Origin: Mariniblastus sp964414815
GTDB lineage: Bacteria; Planctomycetota; Planctomycetia; Pirellulales; Pirellulaceae
DNA: 64,000 nucleotides
Assembly: GCA_964414815.1 (NCBI GenBank)
Contig: CAYPXY010000016.1
Coordinates: 1 to 64,000, forward strand
Direction: 5' to 3'
In this document: positions 27,404 to 36,758 of the stretch, piece after piece
How positions within the stretch are numbered: position 1 is the stretch's first letter
How the letters are laid out: each line of letters opens with the position of its first letter
Translations under genes and position numbers: made by a program
The notes under the pieces: generated by a model
The model's database searches: none
What the model was told of the DNA's origin: nothing
What the model saw: only the letters and a program-made list of their open reading frames with translations

Positions 27404-29670
27404 CGCAAACCTGTTTCCTTTTTCGTCACCGGTATCATTCCTGCAAAACAAATCGCAGCGGAATGATGCTGCCCCAGTTGTCGATAGGCTCGCCCCATAC
27501 ACTGGAGTGCCCGTTGTTTGTCTCCTTCCACCATCTCTTGCGCAAACAATTGTTCGCAGACATTGATACACTCTTCGGCTCGACGCATATCGATGTAAAT
27601 TTCGGCCAACTGCAACAAGGACCGCCGAGACCAGGTATCGGGCTCTTCGATTTCTGCCAGAAACTCGAAAACAGAACTGGCCCGATCGGTTTCACCCGAA
27701 AAATAAAGCTGAACCGCCAGTTCAAATAGAAACTGACGGCGCCAGGCGGTGAGGGTGGTACTATCGGCGGCCAACGTCAACATCTCGATCGTCTTGTCCC
27801 GGAACCCCAATTCCAGCCAGGCTTTGGAGGCGATGTAAATATCCAGAAAGTTTTCGAATTGATGATCCGAGATCGCAGCAACCGTCGTCAACAGCCGATT
27901 CGACTCGGTATTCAAATTATGCTTGTCCGTCATGCCGAGATAGCGGGCCAGACTGGCGATCATCGCCGCCGTTGATTCGAGCGAACTGCCCTCGAACACC
28001 AGCCGATGATCGTACAGCACCCGATTGGCACTCAGCGGCTGGTTCGAGATGATGTAGCCGCGAGAGAGCGTCAACGCCGCCAGTCGTCGCTGATCGTCCA
28101 GCCGCGTCAACGACAACGATCGCCCTGCCGCCTTGATCGACTCGGAGATCTGGTTCGCTTCGAGATAGAGCTGTCCCACCAGCCAGTACGCCGTGGATTG
28201 CAATTCGTGGAGCTGTGACTGGTCGATGGCGGAATAAAAATACTTGATGGCCGACTCATTTCGGCCCAGCCGCATTTCAACCTTGCCGAGATTGAAAAAT
28301 GCTTTCGCCAAGATTTCTTCCTTGGGATTTTGCCGAAGCAGTTCCTGATAGTAGTTGGACGCCCGATCCAGATCGCCTTCGATGAAACGAAGTCCTGCTT
28401 GCGACATCAGCGCCGCCGTTACGCGATGATCGCCGGGGAAGCGAAGTAAAAAGCGACGATAAACCCGCTCCATGGCAAGCGGAAAGTAATGTTGGGCCAA
28501 TTCACTGCTTTCGGCCAGCGACTGCAGGTGAATGCCCTGTTCATCCTGAAACCAAATCACCCCCAACGGTATCAGAATGCTGTCCAGGATAATCCCCACC
28601 GAGGTGTTGCGGGCGCGAATCGATTTGGATCGTGCTGCAATCAGTGCCTGGGCTTCGTGACTGGCCAGCAAATCGCCCTCACATGCTACCACCAGTTGCT
28701 TCAGAAGTTCCGTAACCGGCACGAGCGGAGAATCCACATCGACGGTGATCATGTCCAGTGAATCGCTGGTTCGCTGAACCACCGAAATTTGGGGGTGATC
28801 CGGTGCGTCACTGATTCGGTCCGCAATTTCAACGGACTCCTCTTCCTCAGCCTGTTTGCCGGCGGCTTGCTCTTCAACCGGATTACCCATCCGCCTTCTC
28901 AGTCGGCGACTGTTGGCCGCTTCGGTTTCGAGTGGCAGATTGACTAACTCCAACAGCTCATCCACCGAAGGTCGGGCCGTATGAAATACGACTCCATCCG
29001 ATTTTCGGGGATCGAAATGGTATTTGGCGAGTACGATTTCCTGGAGTGCCTGGCCAAGCTGATAGTTAATTTGGGCTCGTAGCGAATTTGGCATTTCATC
29101 CTGGCGGGCCGATTCCAGATAGAGTTCGTACAACAGCACCAAGGCTTCGTTGGCGTTGTTTCGTCCCATCCAAGTCCGGCTCATTCCGGACATTGCCACC
29201 CAACGGTGAATGGGGGCCGGACGATTCTCCAGCACACGACGGTAATATTCTGAAGCCGCCTTAAAATTACTGTTAAATTCTTCACATAAAGCGAATTTTA
29301 GCAACAGTTCGTTGGTAGTGCGGCCCAGCGCCTGTTCGGCTTGTTGGTATCGCCTGACCGCTTGGGAAAAATTTTGGATTTTGAGATAGGAGTCGCCTTG
29401 CTGCTCTAAAACTCCACCATCTGCAGTTCGGTTGCCAGTGTCGAAACTGGCAAGTCTCCCAGATACCCGATCTTTGCCAGCCGATTGGGTAGGGATATCG
29501 AGGTCCTCCGTATTGACCGGCGAGGCCCCCGAATCATGGGGCGCAGAATGCTGCGGCAACTTGCTGTCATGCTGTCTTGACTTGATGTCAGACAGCAGCA
29601 AGTAGCTCAGTCCCACGATCACGCCAACGGCGAAAAAAGTGGAAACCATCCAGTATTCCGCTTTGAACAT
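27400..29670 (-). CDS. Membrane-anchored TPR protein with an STN/secretin-like insert
   Basis: 756 residues. One N-terminal transmembrane helix (about 8-27) anchors it, and a low-complexity linker follows. TPR motifs occupy about 90-215 and 395-750 (for example YLKIQNFSQAVRRYQQAEQA and FFNLGKVEMRLGRNESAIKY). Between them, residues 305-385 (ITVDVDSPLVPVTELLKQLV, then IILDSILIPLGVIWFQDE) resemble the short STN domain found at the N-terminus of secretins and TonB receptors; this is pattern recognition, not a database hit. It is first in the four-gene set ending with the sigma-54 activator, so a role in flagellar assembly or sensing is inferred. Confidence 0.66.
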   Translation of the reverse strand: MFKAEYWMVSTFFAVGVIVGLSYLLLSDIKSRQHDSKLPQHSAPHDSGASPVNTEDLDIPTQSAGKDRVSGRLASFDTGNRTADGGVLEQQGDSYLKIQNFSQAVRRYQQAEQALGRTTNELLLKFALCEEFNSNFKAASEYYRRVLENRPAPIHRWVAMSGMSRTWMGRNNANEALVLLYELYLESARQDEMPNSLRAQINYQLGQALQEIVLAKYHFDPRKSDGVVFHTARPSVDELLELVNLPLETEAANSRRLRRRMGNPVEEQAAGKQAEEEESVEIADRISDAPDHPQISVVQRTSDSLDMITVDVDSPLVPVTELLKQLVVACEGDLLASHEAQALIAARSKSIRARNTSVGIILDSILIPLGVIWFQDEQGIHLQSLAESSELAQHYFPLAMERVYRRFLLRFPGDHRVTAALMSQAGLRFIEGDLDRASNYYQELLRQNPKEEILAKAFFNLGKVEMRLGRNESAIKYFYSAIDQSQLHELQSTAYWLVGQLYLEANQISESIKAAGRSLSLTRLDDQRRLAALTLSRGYIISNQPLSANRVLYDHRLVFEGSSLESTAAMIASLARYLGMTDKHNLNTESNRLLTTVAAISDHQFENFLDIYIASKAWLELGFRDKTIEMLTLAADSTTLTAWRRQFLFELAVQLYFSGETDRASSVFEFLAEIEEPDTWSRRSLLQLAEIYIDMRRAEECINVCEQLFAQEMVEGDKQRALQCMGRAYRQLGQHHSAAICFAGMIPVTKKETGLR

Positions 29671-29847
29671 AGGGATCGAACGACAAATTTCGGCAAGTCA
29701 TAGGCATGATTGTTTGCACAATCGGAAAAGTCTTCCTTATCAATACAGCCATCGGCGGGAAACGCAAGATCGCTTTAAGAATTTTCCGCAAGTCTGGCGA
29801 ATCGGGTTCGATTACATAGTTGTCAGAACAATCGCGAAAGGAAAACC

Positions 29848-30120
29848 ATGGAAATTTCAAAACATGGAAAACACCTGAATTCTCTCCAGCCTCACATTCA
29901 TCCAGCCACGCCCGCAGGCGTTCAGGCCGGTGAATCGCGGGCCAGTGGAGAAGTCAAACGAACCGATGGGGTTACTTCCCAGCGGTTGATTGATCGATTG
30001 CAAGATAATGCCGAAGTTCGCGACCGGCAGTTAGCTGAGATTCAGGCCAGATATTTGGCGGGCGAGTATTCGACTCGAGCCGCACATTTGAAAGCCGCCG
30101 AGCAGATACTTGGTCTGTGA
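29848..30120 (+). CDS. flgM: Candidate anti-sigma-28 factor FlgM
   Basis: A 90-residue protein with a disordered N-terminal half and a helical C-terminal half (VRDRQLAEIQARYLAGEYST, then AAHLKAAEQIL). This is the FlgM pattern of helices flanking a GxY turn. FlgM holds the flagellar sigma factor until the hook is complete. Its place just before the flagellin gene and divergent from the flagellar TPR operon supports the call. A good ribosome site (AAAGGA) precedes ATG 29848. No sigma-28 gene is in the window. Confidence 0.66.
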   Translation: MEISKHGKHLNSLQPHIHPATPAGVQAGESRASGEVKRTDGVTSQRLIDRLQDNAEVRDRQLAEIQARYLAGEYSTRAAHLKAAEQILGL

Positions 30121-30155
30121 TGTTTCAGCTCTCTGGCGAGCAAGTCTGAGCGTAA

Positions 30156-30184
30156 TTCAGGATCAGCAAGGATGCTGATCTGAA
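30156..30184. promoter_or_regulatory. Imperfect palindrome between flgM and fliC
   Basis: GATCAGCA, four bases, TGCTGATC forms a perfect core hairpin at 30161-30180, extended on both sides by TTCAG/CTGAA with one bulge. No T-run follows, so it is not a standard intrinsic terminator. It lies about 60 bp before the flagellin start and could be an operator, an mRNA-stabilising hairpin or a REP-like sequence. I could not identify a sigma-28 or sigma-54 promoter in this gap. Confidence 0.5.
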
Positions 30185-30242
30185 ACTGTAAGGACACAAC
30201 CGTTTAATTAACTCTTTTGTCTAAGTTTCGGAGATCCATTCC

Positions 30243-31655
30243 ATGCTAGGTCTAGTCAACAATCCAGGCGCCCTCAATGCCCAACACAATCTGGGACGCG
30301 TCAACAACCAACTGAACACCTCGATCGAACGTCTGTCATCCGGTTTGCGAGTCAACCGCGGTGCCGACGGTCCTGCCGCGCTCGTCATTTCGGAAAAGCA
30401 ACGCGCTCAGATTTCCGGTCTGCGTACCGCGATCGACAACACTGAAAAGGCTGTCGCGGTCGTCCAAACGGCCGAAGGTGCCTTGTCTGAAATCAACAGC
30501 CTGCTCGTCAAAATTCGAAGCCTGGCTATTGATTCTGCCAATACCGGTGTGAACGATGAAACCGCGTTGGCCGCCAACCAGGCTGAAATTTCAAATGCTC
30601 TGGATACCATCAACCGAATTGCCAACAATACTCAATTCGGTAACAAAAAGCTGCTCGACGGAACCTCCGGAGTCAATGGCGTTGCCAGCGACGCCGATGT
30701 GACGTTTATGAAAGCCACGTCCGAAACGATGGCGGGCAACTATGCCCTCGCAGTTACCACGATGGGCGAACAAGCCCATGCAACCGCCGGTACCGCACAG
30801 ACCGCAGCGCTGGCCAACGACGAAATCGTCAGCATCAACGGTGTCTCGATCACCTTGAGTGCCGGTTTGAGCCGTACACAAGTTCAAGCCCGAATCAATG
30901 AGTTCAGCAGCCAAACCGGTGTGATCGCCGAAGAAGGCGCTGGCAACGCTACCCGCTTGCGAACCACGCAATGGGGTTCGGCCGCCAAGCTGGACGTCAT
31001 CTCCAATCAGGCCGCAGCAGCAGACAGCTCCGGATTTGGAAACGCTTTGGTGAGCGATACGGGTGTGGACGTGGTTGCCACCGTTGACGGCACTTCATTC
31101 ACAGGCGTTGGAAACGTGTTGACCGCCAACTCGGGCGCGGCCAAAGGCTTGAAAGTCCAATTCGCCGCAGATCCGAGCAATGCGTTTCAAACCGTCACCG
31201 GTGCTCAAGGCAACATGACCGTGACCAACAATGCGTTGGTTTTCCAGATCGGTGCCAACCAGCATCAAACGGCTGAAATCGCCATTGATAGTGTGCGGGC
31301 AGCCGGTTTGGGTGTCGGCGTCTCGGGCAACCAATTTGCATCACTCAATGACATCGAAGTCACATCGGCCGGCAAAGCCCAAGACACGCTGGCCATTGTC
31401 GATGCCGCGATTGACGAAATCTCCAACCTGCGAGGCACGCTGGGAGCTTTCCAAGGCAACACCCTGGAATCGATCGCCAGCAACATGCGAACCACGCTGG
31501 AAAATACGGTCAATGCTGAATCGGTTATTCGCGATACCGACTTTGCAACTGAGATCTCCAACTTCACCAACGCACAAGTGCTGGTGCAAGCGGGAACATC
31601 CGTCTTGTCAAGTGCGAACCAGTCTTCACAGTTGATCCTTTCACTCCTTCGATAA
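30243..31655 (+). CDS. fliC: Flagellin
   Basis: Filament subunit. The conserved D0/D1 N-terminus (NTSIERLSSGLRVNRGADGP) and C-terminus (RDTDFATEISNFTNAQVLVQ, then QSSQLILSLLR) are intact, so the protein should polymerise. The variable D2/D3 centre (about residues 165-370) gives a total of 470. FliD and FliS follow directly, and FlgM precedes it. A strong hairpin plus T-rich stretch at 31715-31766 probably ends the transcript, which fits the high expression expected of flagellin. Confidence 0.95.
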   Translation: MLGLVNNPGALNAQHNLGRVNNQLNTSIERLSSGLRVNRGADGPAALVISEKQRAQISGLRTAIDNTEKAVAVVQTAEGALSEINSLLVKIRSLAIDSANTGVNDETALAANQAEISNALDTINRIANNTQFGNKKLLDGTSGVNGVASDADVTFMKATSETMAGNYALAVTTMGEQAHATAGTAQTAALANDEIVSINGVSITLSAGLSRTQVQARINEFSSQTGVIAEEGAGNATRLRTTQWGSAAKLDVISNQAAAADSSGFGNALVSDTGVDVVATVDGTSFTGVGNVLTANSGAAKGLKVQFAADPSNAFQTVTGAQGNMTVTNNALVFQIGANQHQTAEIAIDSVRAAGLGVGVSGNQFASLNDIEVTSAGKAQDTLAIVDAAIDEISNLRGTLGAFQGNTLESIASNMRTTLENTVNAESVIRDTDFATEISNFTNAQVLVQAGTSVLSSANQSSQLILSLLR

Positions 31656-31714
31656 ACTTTGAAGCTCCTCTTCTCTGAAGTTGGAGGCTAGACACCGCCA
31701 ACCGTTCGCCAACA

Positions 31715-31766
31715 AACGACGGGGGAGATCGCCGAAAGGCACTCCCCCTCGTTTTATTTTTATTTT
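31715..31766 (+). terminator. Rho-independent terminator after fliC
   Basis: AACGACGGGGGAG at 31715-31727 pairs with CTCCCCCTCGTT at 31742-31753 (one bulge), followed by a T-rich tail (TTTTATTTTTATTTT). It lies 60 bp after the flagellin stop codon and before fliD, so fliD expression probably needs read-through or its own promoter. Confidence 0.8.
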
Positions 31767-31792
31767 AACTGAGGCCTTTCCTCCAAAACATC

Positions 31793-33772
31793 ATGCTATC
31801 CATAGACGGACTTGTCAGTGGCCTCAACACTGAATCCATTATCAACAGCCTGATTTCGCTTCAGAACAAAAGGATTGAACCGTTCAATCAGCGGAAAGCC
31901 CAGATTCAGGTCAAACAGCAATCGCTACAAGGCGTCGAAGCCCGATTGCACAGCTTCCGGACCAAACTCAGCCAACTCAATCGTCCCGGCAGCAATCTGT
32001 TCAGCTCCCATCAAGTCACATCCAGCCACGAAGATATTCTCAAGGCCACCGCCAACGACCAGGCGATCGAAGGCTCCTACACCTTGCGGGTCAACTCGCT
32101 GGCCACCGCCCATCAGATCGGCTCCAATGGTCTTACCGGCGCCAGTCAGGAAATCACCACGGGAACCATCTCGTTTCAAGTAGGTGAACGTCCTCCCACC
32201 GAAATCACCATCGACGAAACTAACAACTCAGTCGCCGGTCTGGTCCAGGCCATCAATGCTCAGTCGTCCGACGTTTCAGCAATCATTGTCAACGATCCAT
32301 CGAGCGGAACCAGCCGAATCGTTTTGACCGCCAAACGAACGGGTGAATCCAACACGATCAACGTCCTCAACAACCTTCAGGAAGTGGACGGAATCGCTCG
32401 ACCCGATTTTTCCGGCGCTGCGATTCAGGAAGCTCGCGATGCCGAGATTCAGTTCGGCTCTGGACCGGGGGCCATCATCTCAAAATTTCAGTCCAACGTC
32501 GTCGACGGCTTGATCGATGGCGTCACGCTCCATTTGGCATCCGCCAACCCGGGTCAGGAAGTTCGTGTCACGACGACCCGCGACACGAAACCGGCGGAAC
32601 AGGCGATCAAGGAGTTCGTGGATGAATTCAACAACCTGATGTCATTCATCAACGAGCAGTCCAAGTTTGATACCGCCACTCAAACGGCCAATCCACTGTT
32701 GGGAAATCGAAATGTTTCCGACCTCAAGAATCAGCTTCTGTCGATGGTCACGGAAGCCGTTCCCGGCATGTCAGGAGGTTTGAATCGCCTTTCGCAAATC
32801 GGAATCGCGATTGATGGCACCGGGAAACTCAACCTGGACTCAGCCAAACTCAATCAAGCCTTGTCCGGCGACTTAACTGGCATCGTTCCCTCAGATATTG
32901 AGCGACTGTTCGGCATGAGTGGTGTCAGCTCCCATTCGGGAATTGAATTTTTTTCCGGCAGTTCTCGAACTCAGGCGTCTCAGACTCCGATTCAGGTCGA
33001 TATTCTGCAAGCCGCCGAGCAAGCCACCCTCTCCGCCGCATCCGCACTTGCGGGCGGCCCGATTGTCATCGACTCCAGTAACCACCAGTTCCGTGTCACC
33101 CTCGACGGGCTCCAGAGTGAAGAATTATCGCTGACGGCAGGCTCGTACACTCAAGCCGAGCTGGCCGCCCATCTCCAGTCCGTCATCAACGCATCTGCGA
33201 CCTTGGGTTCCCGAGAAGTTTCGGTCACCGTCGAGGGGGGACACCTGCAAGTCACATCACATTCTTATGGAAGTGCTTCGACCGTCTCTGGATTTACCGG
33301 TTCGGCCATCGAAATACTCGGTTTCTCCGGAGAGGAACAGGGCGTCGGAAAAGACGTGGCAGGTTCGTTCATCGTCAACGGCGTGGTTGAGCAAGCGGTT
33401 GGCACAGGGCGCCTGCTGATCGGCAACAGCAACAACCCTCACACCGCCGACTTGCAGGTTCGCGTCACATTGTCACCCCATCAGGTGGGTGATGGTCCTG
33501 AAGGCAGTCTGACCGTTACGCATGGCGCAACCTTCCGGGTTGATGCGCTATTGAACGCATTTTTGGATTCTGAAGGTGGTACGATGTCCACACTCAACAA
33601 TGAATTCAAACAACAGATCGAGTCGATGGATAAATCGATCCAGCGAATCCAGGATATTACGGAGTCGAAACGTCAGTATCTGGTCAAGCAATTTGCCACG
33701 CTGGAGCGAACGTTAAGTTCGCTTCAGGCAACCGCCTCGATTGTCAGTTCGCAACTGGCCCAGATCCAATAA
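31793..33772 (+). CDS. fliD: Flagellar filament cap protein FliD (HAP2)
   Basis: Caps the filament and helps flagellin polymerise. The N-terminal FliD_N motif (SIDGLVSGLNTESIINSLISL) and the FliD_C region (GIAIDGTGKLNLDSAKLNQAL; IQDITESKRQYLVKQFATLE with the final coiled coil) are present. At 659 residues it is longer than the E. coli protein (468). The added sequence at about 370-590 contains a flagellin-hook-IN-like beta domain. The fliS gene follows after 9 bp. Confidence 0.92.
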   Translation: MLSIDGLVSGLNTESIINSLISLQNKRIEPFNQRKAQIQVKQQSLQGVEARLHSFRTKLSQLNRPGSNLFSSHQVTSSHEDILKATANDQAIEGSYTLRVNSLATAHQIGSNGLTGASQEITTGTISFQVGERPPTEITIDETNNSVAGLVQAINAQSSDVSAIIVNDPSSGTSRIVLTAKRTGESNTINVLNNLQEVDGIARPDFSGAAIQEARDAEIQFGSGPGAIISKFQSNVVDGLIDGVTLHLASANPGQEVRVTTTRDTKPAEQAIKEFVDEFNNLMSFINEQSKFDTATQTANPLLGNRNVSDLKNQLLSMVTEAVPGMSGGLNRLSQIGIAIDGTGKLNLDSAKLNQALSGDLTGIVPSDIERLFGMSGVSSHSGIEFFSGSSRTQASQTPIQVDILQAAEQATLSAASALAGGPIVIDSSNHQFRVTLDGLQSEELSLTAGSYTQAELAAHLQSVINASATLGSREVSVTVEGGHLQVTSHSYGSASTVSGFTGSAIEILGFSGEEQGVGKDVAGSFIVNGVVEQAVGTGRLLIGNSNNPHTADLQVRVTLSPHQVGDGPEGSLTVTHGATFRVDALLNAFLDSEGGTMSTLNNEFKQQIESMDKSIQRIQDITESKRQYLVKQFATLERTLSSLQATASIVSSQLAQIQ

Positions 33773-33781
33773 CCGCTTCCC

Positions 33782-34198
33782 ATGATCCCCATGTCATCCC
33801 CCCCCTCCTACGCCTTTCGCTCCCAGCTCCAGGGCTGGACCCGAATCGACATGCTGTTGGAACTGTATGATCGTGCGATCTTGGCCACACGGGCGGCCGA
33901 AGAAGCGAAATTAACGGATCGCCACCAATTTGCCGAAAACTTTCTGGAAGCCCAGAAGTACATTCTGGCAATCCAGAGCGGCTTGAATCCGGACGACCAT
34001 GAAATTGCCATGAATATTTCTCGGCTGCTTCATTTCGCTTCGACGCAGCTTGCCAGTCACCAGTTCGCGGCCGCGATCGACGTTTTGCAATCGCTGCGTA
34101 GTGGTTTTGAAGCCATCCGCGAGGAAGCAACCCAACTCGAACAGGAGGGCGTTATTCCTCCGATCAACTTGACATCCGGATTCAACGCACTCGCCTAG
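33782..34198 (+). CDS. fliS: Flagellin export chaperone FliS
   Basis: A 138-residue four-helix protein. The pattern GWTRIDMLLELYDRAILAT near residues 17-36 and the second helix pair with HFASTQL match FliS, which binds the C-terminal helix of flagellin and prevents early polymerisation. The place directly after fliD is typical. The end (about residues 115-138) is a flexible tail. Confidence 0.85.
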   Translation: MIPMSSPPSYAFRSQLQGWTRIDMLLELYDRAILATRAAEEAKLTDRHQFAENFLEAQKYILAIQSGLNPDDHEIAMNISRLLHFASTQLASHQFAAAIDVLQSLRSGFEAIREEATQLEQEGVIPPINLTSGFNALA

Positions 34199-34246
34199 CA
34201 TCATCGATCTCCGTTCAACATTGAATTTACGACAAGGTGGTCTCCA

Positions 34247-35788
34247 TTGAACACAACCCTCATCCGACAGCAAAAAACCATCGAACAGTTTGCCACGTCA
34301 AAGCGGATGCAGACTCTGCCCGAAGTAGCCGTCCGGTTGCTCAAGATCGCGCAACAGGCGGATCCCGATTTTAATGAGCTATCCCGGATCATTCGTTCGG
34401 ATCCGGTCATCAGCGGTCGCGTGTTGAAAACCGTCAATTCTGCGATCTACGGATTTCGGCACCGGATCGAGAGCATTGAGGAAGCGATTCCCAAAATCGG
34501 GCTGACGATGCTGCGAACGATTATCTTGGGATTTCATATTGCCGGTCAGGAAATTTCTGAAAGTGGACTGAAGCCGGTTCTGCAGTCCCATTGGCGGAGT
34601 TCCATTACACAGGCCGCCATCGCCGGGCTGATCGGCGAACGAATCGCGCGCGGAAAGGCAGATTCGTTCTTTCTGGCTGCGATGCTGCAGGACATCGGGA
34701 TTCTGGCCATGCTGGCCGAAGCCCCCGAAGAATATGTCAACCACGTTCTGGATCGAGCCAAGTTTCCGGAAGTCGTTTCCGCAGAAAAAAGTTACTTTGG
34801 ATTCAGCCACGTCGACGTCACCAACGCCATTCTGGATCAATGGGGATTATTGGATTGCTTCGGCAACGCGATCGCACACCACCACAACCGGATCGTTCCA
34901 CCGGACTCATCGAAGAACACCCAACTGGCGGCTGTCCTGCAGGCGTCCAACATGGGGGCCGAAATGTTGTTCTCGACCCGCAATTCGGCGTTGCGTTTAC
35001 CGGCGGCCGTCTTGCAATGGGCGGACTTTCTCAGCAGCCGACTGGGTATCAACGAAACCACGGCCACCAGTATCCTGGAAGAAGTTCCCTCGCGTGTCAA
35101 CGAACAGTGCGCCCTGTTTTCGTTCGACATCGGCAGTCAGGTCTGCCCCGAACAAGTCATCACGGAGGCCAAGGAGTTGTTGCTTGAGATCGCTCTGAAT
35201 CAACAACTGGAAGTCGTTAAAACGAATCAGTCCCGCAAATTCAATCTGCATGAAGACCTGGTTTACAAGGACAGCCTGAGCGGACTTCACAATCGTCGGT
35301 TCATGAATGACAAGATGTTCGAGTGGTTTGAAGCATGCACCCGGAACAATCAACCGGCGGCTGCGATTTTCATCGACATCGACAAGTTCAAATCCATCAA
35401 CGATCGGTTTGGTCATGCCATTGGCGATCACGCGATCCAGCAAACGGCCGACTGGCTGAAAAAATCGATTCGCAGCCAAGACATTCTCATCCGTTTGGGC
35501 GGAGACGAATTTGTCATCTTTTTTCAGAACGTCCCTCAATCCGCATTCGAACAAATTGTGGAGCGGATGGGCAGCACCCGTCTGGAAATCGACACTCGCG
35601 ACGAGGAGCCTCTGATCCTCTCGTTCAGCATCGGAGGAATCTATCTCCCCGTCAATCATGGAACGGTACTCGACCCGAACTGGCTGATCGATCAGGCCGA
35701 TCAAGCCATGTACAAGGCCAAACGCAATGGGGGCGGGCAGGGTGACATTCGAATTCATGAAGTCAGCGACAACCCTTCGGGTGTTTAA
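34247..35788 (+). CDS. HDOD-GGDEF protein, predicted diguanylate cyclase
   Basis: The HDOD domain covers residues 15-215 (KRMQTLPEVAVRLLKIAQQ; VISGRVLKTVNSAIYGF). A C-terminal GGDEF domain begins near residue 340 (DSLSGLHNRRFMND), with the active-site GGDEF intact at about 418. It should therefore make cyclic di-GMP, the second messenger that controls motility. The gene follows fliS by 48 bp, supporting a link to flagellar control. HDOD is a catalytically inactive relative of HD phosphohydrolases and probably provides regulation. Confidence 0.88.
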   Translation: MNTTLIRQQKTIEQFATSKRMQTLPEVAVRLLKIAQQADPDFNELSRIIRSDPVISGRVLKTVNSAIYGFRHRIESIEEAIPKIGLTMLRTIILGFHIAGQEISESGLKPVLQSHWRSSITQAAIAGLIGERIARGKADSFFLAAMLQDIGILAMLAEAPEEYVNHVLDRAKFPEVVSAEKSYFGFSHVDVTNAILDQWGLLDCFGNAIAHHHNRIVPPDSSKNTQLAAVLQASNMGAEMLFSTRNSALRLPAAVLQWADFLSSRLGINETTATSILEEVPSRVNEQCALFSFDIGSQVCPEQVITEAKELLLEIALNQQLEVVKTNQSRKFNLHEDLVYKDSLSGLHNRRFMNDKMFEWFEACTRNNQPAAAIFIDIDKFKSINDRFGHAIGDHAIQQTADWLKKSIRSQDILIRLGGDEFVIFFQNVPQSAFEQIVERMGSTRLEIDTRDEEPLILSFSIGGIYLPVNHGTVLDPNWLIDQADQAMYKAKRNGGGQGDIRIHEVSDNPSGV

Positions 35789-35796
35789 GAGTTCTT

Positions 35797-36210
35797 GTGG
35801 ATCCGGACGATACGCAACCCCCGAAACCACCTATTGAAGAGGTATCCGGACCGCGCCGAGTCCTCTATTTGGGCTTGGCGGGTTTCTTTTTCGTCCTGGC
35901 CGTACTCGGAGTGATGCTGCCCGTGCTGCCCTGCACTCCCTTCCTGTTGTTGACCAGTTACTTCCTCGTCCGTTGCTCGCAACGATTGAATCATCGGCTG
36001 CTGGAATCCCGATTATTTGGCCCCCTTCTGCGCGAATGGCAGCACCACCGGCGAGTCCAGCCCCACATCAAAATCTCGGCCATCGTGATTATGGTGCTGT
36101 CGGTTGCCGCCACGCTCTACCTGACCGATTTTCCTTTGGTAGTTCAAGTGGCCGTCATGGTACTGGCGGTGATTGGCCTGTATGTCATTACTAACCTTCC
36201 GTCAAAATGA
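35797..36210 (+). CDS. DUF454 (YbaN-type) inner membrane protein
   Basis: 137 residues with three to four hydrophobic helices. The family motif around the first helices is clear (FVLAVLGVMLPVLPCTPFLL, then a cytoplasmic stretch FGPLLREWQHHRRV). Function unknown for the family. The start appears to be GTG 35797, 8 bp after the HDOD-GGDEF stop, so it may be co-transcribed. No specific role is implied by its neighbours. Confidence 0.8.
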   Translation: MDPDDTQPPKPPIEEVSGPRRVLYLGLAGFFFVLAVLGVMLPVLPCTPFLLLTSYFLVRCSQRLNHRLLESRLFGPLLREWQHHRRVQPHIKISAIVIMVLSVAATLYLTDFPLVVQVAVMVLAVIGLYVITNLPSK

Positions 36211-36758
36211 CGCACCTCTTTGTGGGCTTAATCACATCGACTTCACTTGTGATTCGAGAACGTACAAGTACAATCAAGGTTCGATATTGATTATTGATCC
36301 TCAATCATGGCGTGCTGCAGAGGGCGCGCAAAAAGCGATATTGTCATCGCCAGAATCAATTTTCCTAGCTCAGCCAGCCAGCCAACGCGACTGCTTCTAA
36401 CGGGACGAAGGTTGCTCGATACGATGGTGAAGCCCCTCGCTTCCAAGTTGTTATCCAGCAGAAATCAACGTCTTCCTGAGGCCCTCGCACTCTTATTTAG
36501 TCAGCCCGCTTGAGTCGCCTGCATCCGTATCCGATTGCAGGAATCTTCGTCAGTATTCCACTGTGACTCAACCGAGAGGAGGTATTTCTCAACCCCAAGT
36601 ATTCCTGGGCTGATTCCCTGAATCGGCCTAAGTTGTCTGCTGCCTTCAAAGTGAAGGCCGACGGGCGTTTACGTTCCATTTTTCTGTGACTCCTTTTGTG
36701 GCGAATGTCGCTATGGAGTCACAACCCATTAAATCAGAATTGAAAGGCTTAAAAATAG
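36211..36758. other. 548-bp gap without a credible gene
   Basis: I found no convincing gene here. Visible structure: a 9-bp inverted repeat TGTGACTCC / GGAGTCACA at 36685-36693 and 36715-36723, just upstream of the PEP-CTERM gene, and a small hairpin GCCTTC / GAAGGC near 36642-36658. A 60-residue reading frame on the minus strand (36497-36679) starts with RPSAFTL, which recalls prepilin-like DUF1559 N-termini, but it lacks the hydrophobic helix and is not called. Confidence 0.5.

Noticed and set aside
34997..35830. 277-codon minus-strand frame
   Set aside because: Antisense to the HDOD-GGDEF gene with an intact GGDEF motif.
36497..36679. 60-codon frame with an RPSAFTL start recalling prepilin-like DUF1559 proteins
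   Set aside because: The hydrophobic helix that must follow is missing and there is no other support.
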